From Candidatus Methylobacter oryzae (GTDB taxonomy: Bacteria > Pseudomonadota > Gammaproteobacteria > Methylococcales > Methylomonadaceae), in contig NZ_RYFG02000104.1 of the NCBI RefSeq assembly GCF_003994235.2, forward strand, positions 1-64,000: 64,000 bases of DNA. Direction: 5' to 3'. Both the position numbers and the translations under genes were made by a program. Below, one piece after another: positions 18,296 to 27,068 of this stretch. The first letter of the stretch is position 1; every line of letters begins with the position of its first letter. The notes under the pieces were generated by a model. The model searched no databases, was not told where the DNA came from, and saw only the letters and a program-made list of their open reading frames with translations.

Positions 18296-19687
18296 ATGCC
18301 TGAAAATTATCCATTTGATCGTGACTATTCGCTGGACTCCTTGAAAATTCCTCCTAACTCTATCCAGGCTGAGCAATCGGTTTTGGGGGGGTTAATGCTA
18401 GATAACCAGACTTGGGATTCCGTTTCCGATAAAGTAGGGGAAGGCGATTTTTATCGTAGAGACCATCGGCTAATCTTCAAGACGATTGAGCAGCTGGCCG
18501 AAAAACAGATTCCGTTTGACGTAATTACTATATCGGAAGCGTTGGATGCGATAGGCGAACTGGAAAATTCCGGCGGGTTGTCCTATTTAGGGATGCTGGC
18601 AAAGGATACGCCTAGTGCCGCAAATATTGTCACCTACGCCAATATTGTCAGAGACCGGTCGGTATTGCGTCAACTGATTCATGTAGGTACCGAGATTGCC
18701 GATTCTGCGTTCAATATAGAAGGTCGCGAAACTGCGGACTTGCTTGAAAATGCTGAACGAGAGGTATTCAAAATCGCCGAACAAAGGCAGCGGGGACAGG
18801 GTGGTTTTGCTTCAATTAAGTCCTTGTTAGCGCAAGCGGTCGATAAAATTGAAACACTGTTTGAACAGGAAGGAACAGTCACCGGAGCAGCAACCGGATT
18901 TACCGATTTTGATGAGCTGACTTCCGGCCTTCAGCCTGCGGATTTGATTATCGTGGCCGGCCGGCCGTCGATGGGTAAAACCACGATTGCGATGAATATG
19001 GCGGAGAATATCGCAATTAAAGGCGATAAGCCGGTGGCGGTATTCAGCATGGAAATGCCAGGCGACTCGTTGGCGATGCGGATGATGTCGTCATTAGGCC
19101 GCATTGACCAGCACAGAATCCGAACCGGTAAGCTGGAGGATGACGAGTGGCCGCGCTTGACCTCGGCGATTAACTTGCTGGCGGAAACTAAACTATTTAT
19201 TGACGATACGCCGGCATTGACACCGACCGAAGTGCGTTCAAGAGCCCGGCGTCTGGCGCGCGAACACGGTCAGTTGGGGTTGATCGTGATCGACTATCTG
19301 CAGCTGATGCAATCGCCTTCCAGCGGCGATAACCGGGTGCAGCAGATTTCTGATATTTCCAGAGGGCTTAAGGCGTTGGCTAAAGAATTAAACGTCCCTG
19401 TTATTGCTTTATCGCAGTTGAACCGTAACCTGGAACAGCGACCGAATAAACGTCCGATGATGTCCGATTTGCGTGAATCGGGAGCGATCGAGCAAGACGC
19501 CGATTTGATCATATTCGTTTACCGGGATGAGGTATATCACGAAGACACCCCGGATAAAGGCATTGCCGAAGTCATTATCGGCAAACAGCGTAACGGTCCA
19601 TTGGGTACTGTCAGGCTTACTTTCTTGGGGCAGTATACTCGCTTCGAAAACTTCGCCGGACCTGCTTATACCGGGGACTATGAATGA
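18296..19687 (+). CDS. dnaB: Replicative DNA helicase DnaB
   Basis: DnaB is the hexameric 5'-3' helicase that unwinds the replication fork and recruits primase. The 463-residue product has the N-terminal DnaB domain (SIQAEQSVLGGLMLDNQTWD near residue 20) and the RecA-like domain with Walker A GRPSMGKTTIA near 220. The Walker B-like GLIVIDYLQLM and the final DLRESGAIEQDADLI block follow. I chose the ATG at 18296 over a TTG 15 bases upstream; neither has a strong Shine-Dalgarno sequence. The stop overlaps the ATG of alr by four bases (ATGA), so the two are coupled. Confidence 0.97.
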   Translation: MPENYPFDRDYSLDSLKIPPNSIQAEQSVLGGLMLDNQTWDSVSDKVGEGDFYRRDHRLIFKTIEQLAEKQIPFDVITISEALDAIGELENSGGLSYLGMLAKDTPSAANIVTYANIVRDRSVLRQLIHVGTEIADSAFNIEGRETADLLENAEREVFKIAEQRQRGQGGFASIKSLLAQAVDKIETLFEQEGTVTGAATGFTDFDELTSGLQPADLIIVAGRPSMGKTTIAMNMAENIAIKGDKPVAVFSMEMPGDSLAMRMMSSLGRIDQHRIRTGKLEDDEWPRLTSAINLLAETKLFIDDTPALTPTEVRSRARRLAREHGQLGLIVIDYLQLMQSPSSGDNRVQQISDISRGLKALAKELNVPVIALSQLNRNLEQRPNKRPMMSDLRESGAIEQDADLIIFVYRDEVYHEDTPDKGIAEVIIGKQRNGPLGTVRLTFLGQYTRFENFAGPAYTGDYE

Positions 19688-20760
19688 CGCCAGCCGCCTA
19701 TGCCGAGCTGAACCGGGATGCCGTTCAACATAACTTAGCCATTGTCCGCAATCATGCGCCGAATGCCAAAGTGATGGCAGTGATCAAGGCCAATGGTTAC
19801 GGCCATGGCTTGCTGCGTATTGCCGATGCTTTGCGGCAGGTCGATGCTTTTGCAGTGGCCAGAGTTGATGAAGGCGTGCGCTTACGCAAAGCCGGATTCA
19901 ACAACAGGATTGCGGTCCTGGAAGGATTCACCTGTAGCGAAGAATTAAATCAATTGTTGCATTACCAACTGGATGCGGTCGTGCATTGTGCAACGCAATT
20001 GGAGATTCTTCAGCATAGCACGGCTTCGGAAACTTGCGCGGTCTGGCTGAAGCTCGATACCGGCATGAACCGTTTGGGCTTTAGCCCTCGGGAATTTTGC
20101 GTCGCCCACCAGCGCTTGAGCCGTTGCGCCCATGTGCAACAGCCGGTCAATTTAATGACGCATTTTTCCGACGCCGACGAAATCGACGACGACAAAACGG
20201 CCGAGCAAATCGATTTATTCGAACGCACCGTTGCCGGCTTGCCCGGCGAGCGCAGCCTGGCCAATTCGGCAGGCATCTTGGGTTGGAAGCAGTCGCTGAG
20301 CGATTGGGTGCGTCCCGGCGTGATGCTGTACGGCATTTCGCCGTTTCCGGACCGGACCGGACCTGAACTGGGGTTAGCACCAGTGATGACCTTGCAGTCC
20401 CGGCTAATTGCGGTCAAACGGATCGACGCCGGACACACCGTCGGCTACGGCAGCAGTTGGGCCGCGAGCGAGCCGACGACGCTGGGTGTGATTGCAATAG
20501 GTTACGGCGACGGTTATCCACGCCATGCCAAGCCCGGCACGCCGGTACTCGTCAACGGCCGGCGCGTGCCGTTGGTCGGCCGGGTGTCGATGGATATGAT
20601 AACGGTTGACCTCGGCAAGCAAAGCGATGCCAAGCCGGGGGATCCTGTGATTTTATGGGGCGAGAATTTAGCGGTTGAAGAAATTGCCCAATGTGCCGAT
20701 ACCATACCGTATACATTGGTGTGCAGTGTTACCCAGCGTGTCCAAGTAATAGAGAAATAA
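19684..20760 (+). CDS. alr: Alanine racemase
   Basis: Alr is a PLP enzyme that interconverts L- and D-alanine for peptidoglycan. The 358-residue product has the PLP-lysine motif MAVIKANGYGHG, with Lys35 as the Schiff-base residue. The C-terminal beta-domain contains GHTVGYGSSW with the second catalytic base tyrosine, and RVSMDMITVDL. It overlaps dnaB by four bases, the dnaB-alr pairing seen in many gammaproteobacteria. Forty bases separate it from the sugar island, where G+C content and codon use rise visibly. Confidence 0.97.
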   Translation: MTPAAYAELNRDAVQHNLAIVRNHAPNAKVMAVIKANGYGHGLLRIADALRQVDAFAVARVDEGVRLRKAGFNNRIAVLEGFTCSEELNQLLHYQLDAVVHCATQLEILQHSTASETCAVWLKLDTGMNRLGFSPREFCVAHQRLSRCAHVQQPVNLMTHFSDADEIDDDKTAEQIDLFERTVAGLPGERSLANSAGILGWKQSLSDWVRPGVMLYGISPFPDRTGPELGLAPVMTLQSRLIAVKRIDAGHTVGYGSSWAASEPTTLGVIAIGYGDGYPRHAKPGTPVLVNGRRVPLVGRVSMDMITVDLGKQSDAKPGDPVILWGENLAVEEIAQCADTIPYTLVCSVTQRVQVIEK

Positions 20761-20800
20761 CATATTTGGTTAATTTGAAACTTATATTTACCGGAAATAC

Positions 20801-21901
20801 ATGGCAGATAATTACGGCGTAGACAGTCACAAACTGGTGTATCATCCTAAGCGGGTCGCGCAGTGGCTGGACAGCAAGCACGATTGGCAACTGGCGAAAG
20901 CCGTGTACCCGATTTATATGGAAGTATCGCCGGTCGGCGCCTGCAATCATCGTTGCACATTTTGCGCGGTCGATTACATCGGTTACAAGGCACAACGATT
21001 GGATGTCAAAATCTTGGCCGAACGTCTTGCTGAAATGGGCCGGCTGGGCGTTAAAAGCATCATGTACGCCGGCGAAGGCGAGCCGATGCTGCATAAAGAA
21101 ATCAACGAAATCGTCAGCCTAACCGCCGGGGCCGGCATCGATGCCGCGTTCACGACTAACGGCACGTTAATGAACCAGCGCTTTATCGAACAATCGCTGC
21201 CGTTGGTGTCATGGATCAAGGTATCGTTAAACGCCGGCAGTGCCGAAAATTACGCCGCGGTTCACCAGACCAGAGCGTCTGATTTCGATTTAGTGCTGAA
21301 TAACCTGCGTAACGCCGTCATTGATAAGAAAGCCAGGAATTTGTCCTGCACGCTGGGCGCGCAAATCCTGCTGTTGCCGGAAAATCAACATGAAGTAACG
21401 GCTTTGGCCGCGATCTGCCGCGACATCGGCCTTGATTACCTGGTCGTCAAACCCTATTCCCAGCATTTATTCAGCGAAACCCGGCGCTACGAAAGTCTGC
21501 GTTACGATAATTTACTCGGTATGGCCGAAGAACTGGCAAAATTTAATAGTGATAGTTTTAATGTGATTTTTCGCGAGCAAACGATGAAAAATTACTCCGC
21601 GTCAGAAACGTCCCGCTACAAAACCTGTCACGCGACCCCGTATTTCTGGGCTTATATTATGGCCGACGGCGAAGTTTACGGTTGCAGCGCTTATTTAACC
21701 GACCAACGTTTTGCTTACGGCAACATCAACCAACAGTCTTTCCAGGCAATTTGGGAAGGCGAGAAAAGGCGCCAGAACTGGCAGTACATCAGCCGGGAGC
21801 TGGATATTAGCCAATGCCGTAGAAACTGCCGGATGGAAGCGGTCAACCAGTATCTCGACAAACTAGCGGTCCAGCAGCCGCCCCATATCAATTTTATTTA
21901 A
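20801..21901 (+). CDS. Radical SAM/SPASM-like protein, first of two in the island
   Basis: The 366-residue product has the radical SAM cluster motif CNHRCTFC (Cys48, Cys52, Cys55) that binds the 4Fe-4S cluster for cleaving S-adenosylmethionine. GEGEPMLHKEI and TTNGTLM follow as expected for the barrel. The C-terminal region (about 275-345) has cysteines in CHATPYFWAYIMADGEVYGC and CRRNC, consistent with an auxiliary-cluster SPASM-type domain. It ends PPHINFI, the same ending as the second radical SAM gene at 27069. The substrate is unknown; the neighbours suggest a sugar or glycolipid intermediate. It is the first gene of a co-directional run and is followed after 9 bases by the epimerase. 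Confidence 0.85.
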   Translation: MADNYGVDSHKLVYHPKRVAQWLDSKHDWQLAKAVYPIYMEVSPVGACNHRCTFCAVDYIGYKAQRLDVKILAERLAEMGRLGVKSIMYAGEGEPMLHKEINEIVSLTAGAGIDAAFTTNGTLMNQRFIEQSLPLVSWIKVSLNAGSAENYAAVHQTRASDFDLVLNNLRNAVIDKKARNLSCTLGAQILLLPENQHEVTALAAICRDIGLDYLVVKPYSQHLFSETRRYESLRYDNLLGMAEELAKFNSDSFNVIFREQTMKNYSASETSRYKTCHATPYFWAYIMADGEVYGCSAYLTDQRFAYGNINQQSFQAIWEGEKRRQNWQYISRELDISQCRRNCRMEAVNQYLDKLAVQQPPHINFI

Positions 21902-21910
21902 GTCCAGACC

Positions 21911-22897
21911 ATGAAAGTATTAGTTACAGGCGGTGCCGGTTTTATCGGTAGTCATTTAAGCCGGGAATTGTGGCGGCAAGGTCACGAAGTCCACGTAATC
22001 GACAACCTGACCGGCGGCCGCCGGGAGACCATCGCAGACCTACTGGATCAGCCCAATTTCAGTTTTCATCTGGCAGACATTCGCGATCCGGAAGCGATCA
22101 AGCCGCTGTTCGACGGCGTCGATTGGGTATTCCATCTGGCCGGCGTCGCCGACATCGTACCGTCTATCGAACAGCCGCGCGCTTACTACGAGACTAACGT
22201 CAGCGGCACGTTTAACGTGCTGGAAGCGGCCAAGTCGGCCAATATCAAGCGTTTTGTTTATGCCGCATCATCTTCTTGCTACGGTTTGGCCGAGCAATTT
22301 CCGACGCCGGAAACAGCGCCGATCAGGCCGCAATATCCTTATGCGCTGACCAAATACATGGGCGAGGAACTGGTCATGCACTGGGCGCAGCTGTATAACC
22401 TGCCGGCGGTATCGTTGCGGCTGTTCAACGTGTACGGCCCGCATGCCCGCACCACCGGCGCTTACGGCGCCGTATTCGGCGTGTTTCTGGCGCAGAAAAT
22501 CAACAATAAGCCGTACACCGTCGTCGGCGACGGCACGCAAACCCGCGATTTCACCTATGTGACCGACGTCGCCAACGCGTTCATTGCCGCGGCCCAGTCC
22601 GATATTTGCGGCGAAATCATGAACGTCGGCAGCGGCGGCACCTACAGCGTCAACCACTTGGTTGGCTTGTTGGGTGGGCCGGTCGAATACATCCCCAAGC
22701 GGCCCGGCGAACCCGATTGTACGTTCGCCGATACCGCCAAGATTCAGGCAAAACTGGGCTGGAGTCCGCAAGTCAGTTTTGAACAAGGCGTCGCCAATAT
22801 GATCGACCATATCGATTATTGGAAAGATGCGCCGCTATGGAATCGGACTTCAATAGCCGATGCGACAGCCGACTGGTTTAAATATCTCGACAAATAA
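21911..22897 (+). CDS. NAD-dependent sugar epimerase/dehydratase
   Basis: An extended short-chain dehydrogenase acting on a nucleotide sugar. The 328-residue product begins with the Rossmann motif VTGGAGFIGSH (residues 5-15). It carries AASSSCYGLAE with the catalytic serine near residue 120, and PQYPYALTKYMGEEL with the YxxxK catalytic pair. It resembles UDP-glucose 4-epimerases and dTDP- or ADP-sugar epimerases, and the exact substrate cannot be read from sequence. Because the next genes are GmhA-like and HldE-like, an NDP-heptose or related activated sugar is one possible substrate; this is inference. Confidence 0.88.
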   Translation: MKVLVTGGAGFIGSHLSRELWRQGHEVHVIDNLTGGRRETIADLLDQPNFSFHLADIRDPEAIKPLFDGVDWVFHLAGVADIVPSIEQPRAYYETNVSGTFNVLEAAKSANIKRFVYAASSSCYGLAEQFPTPETAPIRPQYPYALTKYMGEELVMHWAQLYNLPAVSLRLFNVYGPHARTTGAYGAVFGVFLAQKINNKPYTVVGDGTQTRDFTYVTDVANAFIAAAQSDICGEIMNVGSGGTYSVNHLVGLLGGPVEYIPKRPGEPDCTFADTAKIQAKLGWSPQVSFEQGVANMIDHIDYWKDAPLWNRTSIADATADWFKYLDK

Positions 22898-22908
22898 AGA
22901 GGTCTGTT

Positions 22909-23472
22909 ATGGCTATAGGACACGCAGCATCACAATTCGCTCAGTTGCTGACCGGCAGCGTTTTTACCGATCATCAGGGATTGCTGCTGGACGGCGATAC
23001 GGTAATTCAACAGATGCTGTCCGAGTTCGCCAGGGTTCGCGAGCAGCAGGCCAAGATCATCGTGCTCGGTAACGGCGGCAGCGCGGCGATTGCCAGTCAT
23101 GTGATCACCGACCTGCGCAACGTCGGCGGCTTATGCGCATTGACTTTGCACGAGGCGGCGCCGCTGACCTGTTTCACCAATGATTATGGATACGAGCAGG
23201 CATTTGCGAAGCAAATTGCCTCCTTTGCCAATCCGGGCGACTTATTGATCGCGATCAGCAGTTCCGGTCAATCGCTGAACATCATCAATGCAGTGCAAGC
23301 CGCCAATATCAAGGGGCTGGCAGTGATGACGCTGAGCGGTTTTAAAGACGATAATCCGTTACGCAAATTGGGGCGCTGGAATTACTGGTTAGACAGCGGT
23401 CACTACGGTATGGTTGAGCTAGGGCATTTGTTCGTGCTGCACCATATTACCGATCACTTGATCAGGAAATAA
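22909..23472 (+). CDS. SIS-domain sugar isomerase, GmhA-like
   Basis: The 187-residue product is a phosphosugar isomerase of the SIS fold, closest in pattern to phosphoheptose isomerase GmhA (sedoheptulose 7-phosphate to heptose 7-phosphate). It has GNGGSAAIASHVITDL, CFTNDYGYEQAF and SSSGQSLNIINA. Aligning by eye with the E. coli zinc site, His64, Asp68, Glu170 and His178 occupy the ligand positions held there by His, Glu, Gln and His, with the same spacing. A metal isomerase is plausible, but the substitutions may mean a different substrate. It lies 11 bases after the epimerase and 3 bases before the HldE-like gene. Confidence 0.85.
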   Translation: MAIGHAASQFAQLLTGSVFTDHQGLLLDGDTVIQQMLSEFARVREQQAKIIVLGNGGSAAIASHVITDLRNVGGLCALTLHEAAPLTCFTNDYGYEQAFAKQIASFANPGDLLIAISSSGQSLNIINAVQAANIKGLAVMTLSGFKDDNPLRKLGRWNYWLDSGHYGMVELGHLFVLHHITDHLIRK

Positions 23473-23475
23473 TCT

Positions 23476-24996
23476 ATGTCGACCGAAAAAATCGTATCTA
23501 TCGAGCAGTTGGCGCAACGTTGCGCCGAGCTGCAAGCCGAAGGAAAAACCGTGGCTTTATGTCACGGCACGTTCGACCTTTTACATATTGGCCATATCCG
23601 CCACTTACAAAGCGCGTCCAAGCAGGCCGACCATCTATTGGTCAGCGTAACGGCCGACGAATTTGTTAATAAAGGGCCGGGCCGGCCGGTATTCAACGAA
23701 TACCTGCGCGCCGAGAACATCGCCGCGCTGGCTTGCGTCGACCAGGTCGCGATCAATCATGCAGTGACCGCTGTTGAGGTGCTGGACCAGGTCAAGCCCG
23801 ACTTGTACGTGAAAGGCAGCGATTACAAGAGCACCAGCGACGATATTACCGGCAATATCCAGCATGAAAAAGAGGCGGTCGAACGCCACGGCGGCAGGAT
23901 TTTCTTTACCGATGAACTGACCTCCAGCTCGACACGCTTGTTGAATGAATACTTCGAGGTGTTTTCGCCGGAAACTTCCGCTTATCTTGATCAATTCAAG
24001 CAAGTGATCGGCGCTAACGAGATTATCGACAAGCTGAAAAAACTGAGCGGTTTGAACGTGTTAGTGGTCGGCGAAGCGATCATCGATGAATACCATTATA
24101 CGTCGGCATTGGGCCAGACCGGCAAAGGCAATGTCTTTGCGGTTAAATACAACGATTACGAACGTTTCGCCGGCGGAGCGATTGCGGTAGCTAATCATGT
24201 CGCCGAGTTTTCCGACAGTGTCACCTTGCTGACAGGATTGGGCTCTACTAGGAGCCATGAGGATTTTATTCGTGCGAACCTTAATTCGGCTATCGATCCG
24301 GTATTTTTTTTCAGCCAGGATCGACCGACTATTGTCAAACGACGCTATGTCGATGCCGACATCGCCAAACTGTTTGAGGTGTATTTTTACAACGACGCGC
24401 CGTTGCCCGAGGAAACCAATCGCAAGGTCGTGAACTGGCTGGACAAGCATTTGGCCGATTTTAACGCAGTAATCGTGCCGGATTTCGGCAACGGTTTCAT
24501 TTCCGGCGAAATGGTCGAGAAATTGTCGCGCAACGCCCGGTTCCTGGCCGTGAACGCCCAGGTCAACAGCGGCAATCGCGGCTATCACCTGATTACCCGC
24601 TATCCGCGCGCCGATTTCTTATCGCTAAACGAACCGGAATTACGCTTGGCTGCGCATGACAGAAACGGCGAAATTGAAGAGCTGGCAGGACAACTGGCGG
24701 ATAAACTGCAAGCCAAGCATATCGCGATTACCCGAGGTACTAAAGGTGCCTTGATGGTCGATGAAGACAAAAGCGCTTATAAAATTCCGGCCCTGTCCTC
24801 GCAGGTGGTGGACAGGATAGGGGCCGGCGACGCGTTTTTATCGATTGCGGGCTTATGTTTGGCAGGCGGTTTTGCGCCTGAGCAAGCTTTGTTTGCCGGC
24901 AGCGTTGCCGCCGCGTTGGACGTGCAGATCGTCTGCAACCGAGAGCCGGTTAGGGCAGTGGCGCTATTCAAATATATCTCAACTTTGTTGAAGTAA
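23476..24996 (+). CDS. Bifunctional nucleotidyltransferase-sugar kinase, HldE-like with reversed domains
   Basis: The 506-residue product has an N-terminal cytidylyltransferase-like domain (about 25-160) with CHGTFDLLHIGH, the HxGH nucleotide-transfer site, and VKGSDYKSTSDD. The C-terminal half (about 190-506) is a PfkB-type sugar kinase with FAGGAIAVANHV and the catalytic DRIGAGDAF near residue 448. E. coli HldE, which makes ADP-heptose, has the kinase first and the transferase second, so the order is reversed here. With the GmhA-like gene just upstream this looks like a route from a ketose phosphate to an activated heptose-like sugar. The exact sugar and nucleotide are not shown by the sequence. 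A housekeeping HldE may exist elsewhere. Confidence 0.88.
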   Translation: MSTEKIVSIEQLAQRCAELQAEGKTVALCHGTFDLLHIGHIRHLQSASKQADHLLVSVTADEFVNKGPGRPVFNEYLRAENIAALACVDQVAINHAVTAVEVLDQVKPDLYVKGSDYKSTSDDITGNIQHEKEAVERHGGRIFFTDELTSSSTRLLNEYFEVFSPETSAYLDQFKQVIGANEIIDKLKKLSGLNVLVVGEAIIDEYHYTSALGQTGKGNVFAVKYNDYERFAGGAIAVANHVAEFSDSVTLLTGLGSTRSHEDFIRANLNSAIDPVFFFSQDRPTIVKRRYVDADIAKLFEVYFYNDAPLPEETNRKVVNWLDKHLADFNAVIVPDFGNGFISGEMVEKLSRNARFLAVNAQVNSGNRGYHLITRYPRADFLSLNEPELRLAAHDRNGEIEELAGQLADKLQAKHIAITRGTKGALMVDEDKSAYKIPALSSQVVDRIGAGDAFLSIAGLCLAGGFAPEQALFAGSVAAALDVQIVCNREPVRAVALFKYISTLLK

Positions 24997-25001
24997 CGTT
25001 T

Positions 25002-25985
25002 ATGGTCCAAACAACTGCCGATTTAAAGCAGCTCTACTATCAAATGCTTCGTATTCGTCGTATCGAAGAAGCAATTGCTAAGCGTTACCGGGAACAGCAA
25101 ATGCGTTGCCCGACACATCTTTGTATCGGTGAAGAAGCGATTGCTGTCGGTGTTAACGCTCATCTGTCCGTTCAAGATAAAATATTCAGCAATCACCGGG
25201 GACATGGACACTACCTTGCCAAAGGCGGTGATTTGCGCCGGTTGTTGGCCGAGTTGTACGGTTTTGCCGAAGGCTGTTGCGGCGGCCGCGGCGGCTCGAT
25301 GCATTTGACCGATCTTGCTGCCGGTTTTATCGCTTCGACGCCGATAGTCGGCGGCACCGTGCCGCTGGCCGCTGGATACGCCTGGGCCGAACGTAATAAA
25401 AAATTCGATACAGCACAGGGATTCAATGTCGTGGCGGTATTTTTCGGTGACGGCTGCTTCGAAGAAGGCGTGTTGCATGAAACGATGAATTTCGCGGCAC
25501 TAAAAAAACTGCCGCTGTTGTTCGTCTGCGAGAACAACCAATATTCGGTGATGACGCGGCTGTCCGAGCGCCAGCCCGACCGGGAAATCTACAAAATCGC
25601 CGCCGCGCACGGTTTGCAGGCCGCCAGCGGCGACGGCAACCGCGTCGATGAAGTGTTTACGCTGGCAGAAACCGCCATCGCCAATGCCCGTGCGGGTCAC
25701 GGGCCGCAGTTCCTGGAGTTGCATACGCACCGCTGGCCGGAGCATTGCGGGCCCAACGAAGACGATGAGCTGGGCTACCGGCCGCCGGGCGAACTGGCGG
25801 TCTGGAAGCAGCGTTGCCCGCTGCTGCGAACGCGGCAGGCGTTGCTGGACGGCGGCTTGATTAATGATGCGGAACTGGAGGCAATGGAAAATTCGCTGGC
25901 AGAGGAAATCGAGCAGGCATTCCAATGGGCACTGCAATGCAGCCGTCCGGTTGTCTCCAGCATGGAGCTGCATCTGTATGCGTGA
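25002..25985 (+). CDS. Thiamine-diphosphate dehydrogenase E1 alpha-like subunit
   Basis: The 327-residue product resembles the alpha subunit of pyruvate, acetoin and branched-chain 2-oxoacid dehydrogenases. The ThDP-binding motif runs from GDG at 149-151 to NN at 178-179 (FFGDGCFEEG, then FVCENNQYS), and NHRGHGHYLAKGGD is the conserved substrate-side loop. It overlaps the E1 beta gene by 8 bases. There is no E2 acyltransferase or E3 gene nearby, so this is unlikely to be a standard oxidative decarboxylase. ThDP-dependent formation of a carbon-carbon bond on a sugar or a side-chain precursor is an alternative (inference). Confidence 0.85.
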   Translation: MVQTTADLKQLYYQMLRIRRIEEAIAKRYREQQMRCPTHLCIGEEAIAVGVNAHLSVQDKIFSNHRGHGHYLAKGGDLRRLLAELYGFAEGCCGGRGGSMHLTDLAAGFIASTPIVGGTVPLAAGYAWAERNKKFDTAQGFNVVAVFFGDGCFEEGVLHETMNFAALKKLPLLFVCENNQYSVMTRLSERQPDREIYKIAAAHGLQAASGDGNRVDEVFTLAETAIANARAGHGPQFLELHTHRWPEHCGPNEDDELGYRPPGELAVWKQRCPLLRTRQALLDGGLINDAELEAMENSLAEEIEQAFQWALQCSRPVVSSMELHLYA

Positions 25986-27048
25986 CGTCAAAACCATCAG
26001 CTACGGCGAGGCGATACGCGAGGCGCTGGACGACGGCTTGGCGCAGTATCCCGAAATGATCCTGATCGGCGAAGGCGTGCCCGACCCTAAAAACATTTTT
26101 GCTACCACCGAAGGCTTGCGCGAAAAATACGGTGCCGAGCGGGTGCTGGACATGCCGTTGTCCGAAAACGGCATGACCGGTATTTGCATCGGTGCGGCGT
26201 TGGGCGGCATGCGACCGGTGCTGGTACACCAACGCATCGATTTTGCGTTACTGTCGGTCGACCAGATCGTCAACAACGCGGCCAAATGGTGTTACATGTT
26301 CGACGGCCTGCAGTGCGTGCCGCTGGTGATCCGGGTGATTATCGGCCGAGGCTGGGGGCAGGGACCGCAGCATTCGCAAAGCCTGCAGGCGATGTTCGCG
26401 CAGGTGCCGGGTTTGCGGGTGGTGATGCCCACGACCGCCAACGATGCTTACCATTTTATGCTGGACGCGATAGCCGACAATAATCCGGTGTTGTTCATCG
26501 AACACCGCTGGCTGCACCATATCAACGGCGAAGTCGATAAAGATCGTAGCCGCGATCAGCTTGTCGGCGCGGCGGTGCTGCGCGAAGGCCGCGACATTAC
26601 GTTGGCGGCGTTCTCGCAAATGACGATTGAAGCACTGAAAGCCGCGGCCGTGCTGGCCGAGCACGGCATTGAGGCCGAGGTCGTCGACATGCGCTGCCTG
26701 ACGCCGTTGGATACGGACAGCGTTGCCGAGTCGATAGGCAAAACCGGCTTATTGTTAGTGGCCGATTGTGCGCCGGAAATGGCGTCGATTGCGCATAACT
26801 TGTTGTCCAAGCTTTTTCTGTCTCACTACGGGATGATGCGACAGCCGCCGCGGCTAATCGCTTATCCGAATCATCCGGTGCCGACATCGCCGTTCATAGC
26901 CAATCATTATTATCCGGGAGCCGAAGAAATTGCTGAGGCCGCGCTGGAAATGTTGGACAAACGGCCGCTAACTCAAACAGTGAAAGCAAAATTGCAGTCC
27001 GATTTAGCAAAAGATTTGCCTGACCGCAGTTTCGCCGGCCCTTTTTAA
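25978..27048 (+). CDS. Thiamine-diphosphate dehydrogenase E1 beta-like subunit
   Basis: The 356-residue product matches the transketolase-like beta subunit of 2-oxoacid dehydrogenases. It has EALDDGLAQYPEMILIGEGV at the N-terminus with the glutamate that activates thiamine diphosphate in the family, then VLDMPLSENGMTGICIGAAL, IGRGWGQGPQHSQSLQ, and the C-terminal transketolase domain with VVDMRCLTPLD. The correct start is the ATG at 25978 inside the end of the alpha gene; a longer frame from 25864 only adds residues that are a shadow of the alpha gene. The 8-base overlap implies coupled synthesis of the heterotetramer. Radical SAM gene 2 begins 20 bases later. Confidence 0.85.
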   Translation: MRDVKTISYGEAIREALDDGLAQYPEMILIGEGVPDPKNIFATTEGLREKYGAERVLDMPLSENGMTGICIGAALGGMRPVLVHQRIDFALLSVDQIVNNAAKWCYMFDGLQCVPLVIRVIIGRGWGQGPQHSQSLQAMFAQVPGLRVVMPTTANDAYHFMLDAIADNNPVLFIEHRWLHHINGEVDKDRSRDQLVGAAVLREGRDITLAAFSQMTIEALKAAAVLAEHGIEAEVVDMRCLTPLDTDSVAESIGKTGLLLVADCAPEMASIAHNLLSKLFLSHYGMMRQPPRLIAYPNHPVPTSPFIANHYYPGAEEIAEAALEMLDKRPLTQTVKAKLQSDLAKDLPDRSFAGPF

Positions 27049-27068
27049 CGAACAGAGAAAACAACATT

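Noticed and set aside
22268-22810. Long minus-strand open frame inside the epimerase gene
   Set aside because: It is a complement shadow of a G+C-rich coding region; no ribosome-binding site or recognisable domain, and the plus-strand gene has full family motifs.
25864-25977. Longer N-terminus for the E1 beta gene
   Set aside because: The added 38 residues are an out-of-frame shadow of the alpha gene; the family N-terminus begins at the ATG at 25978.
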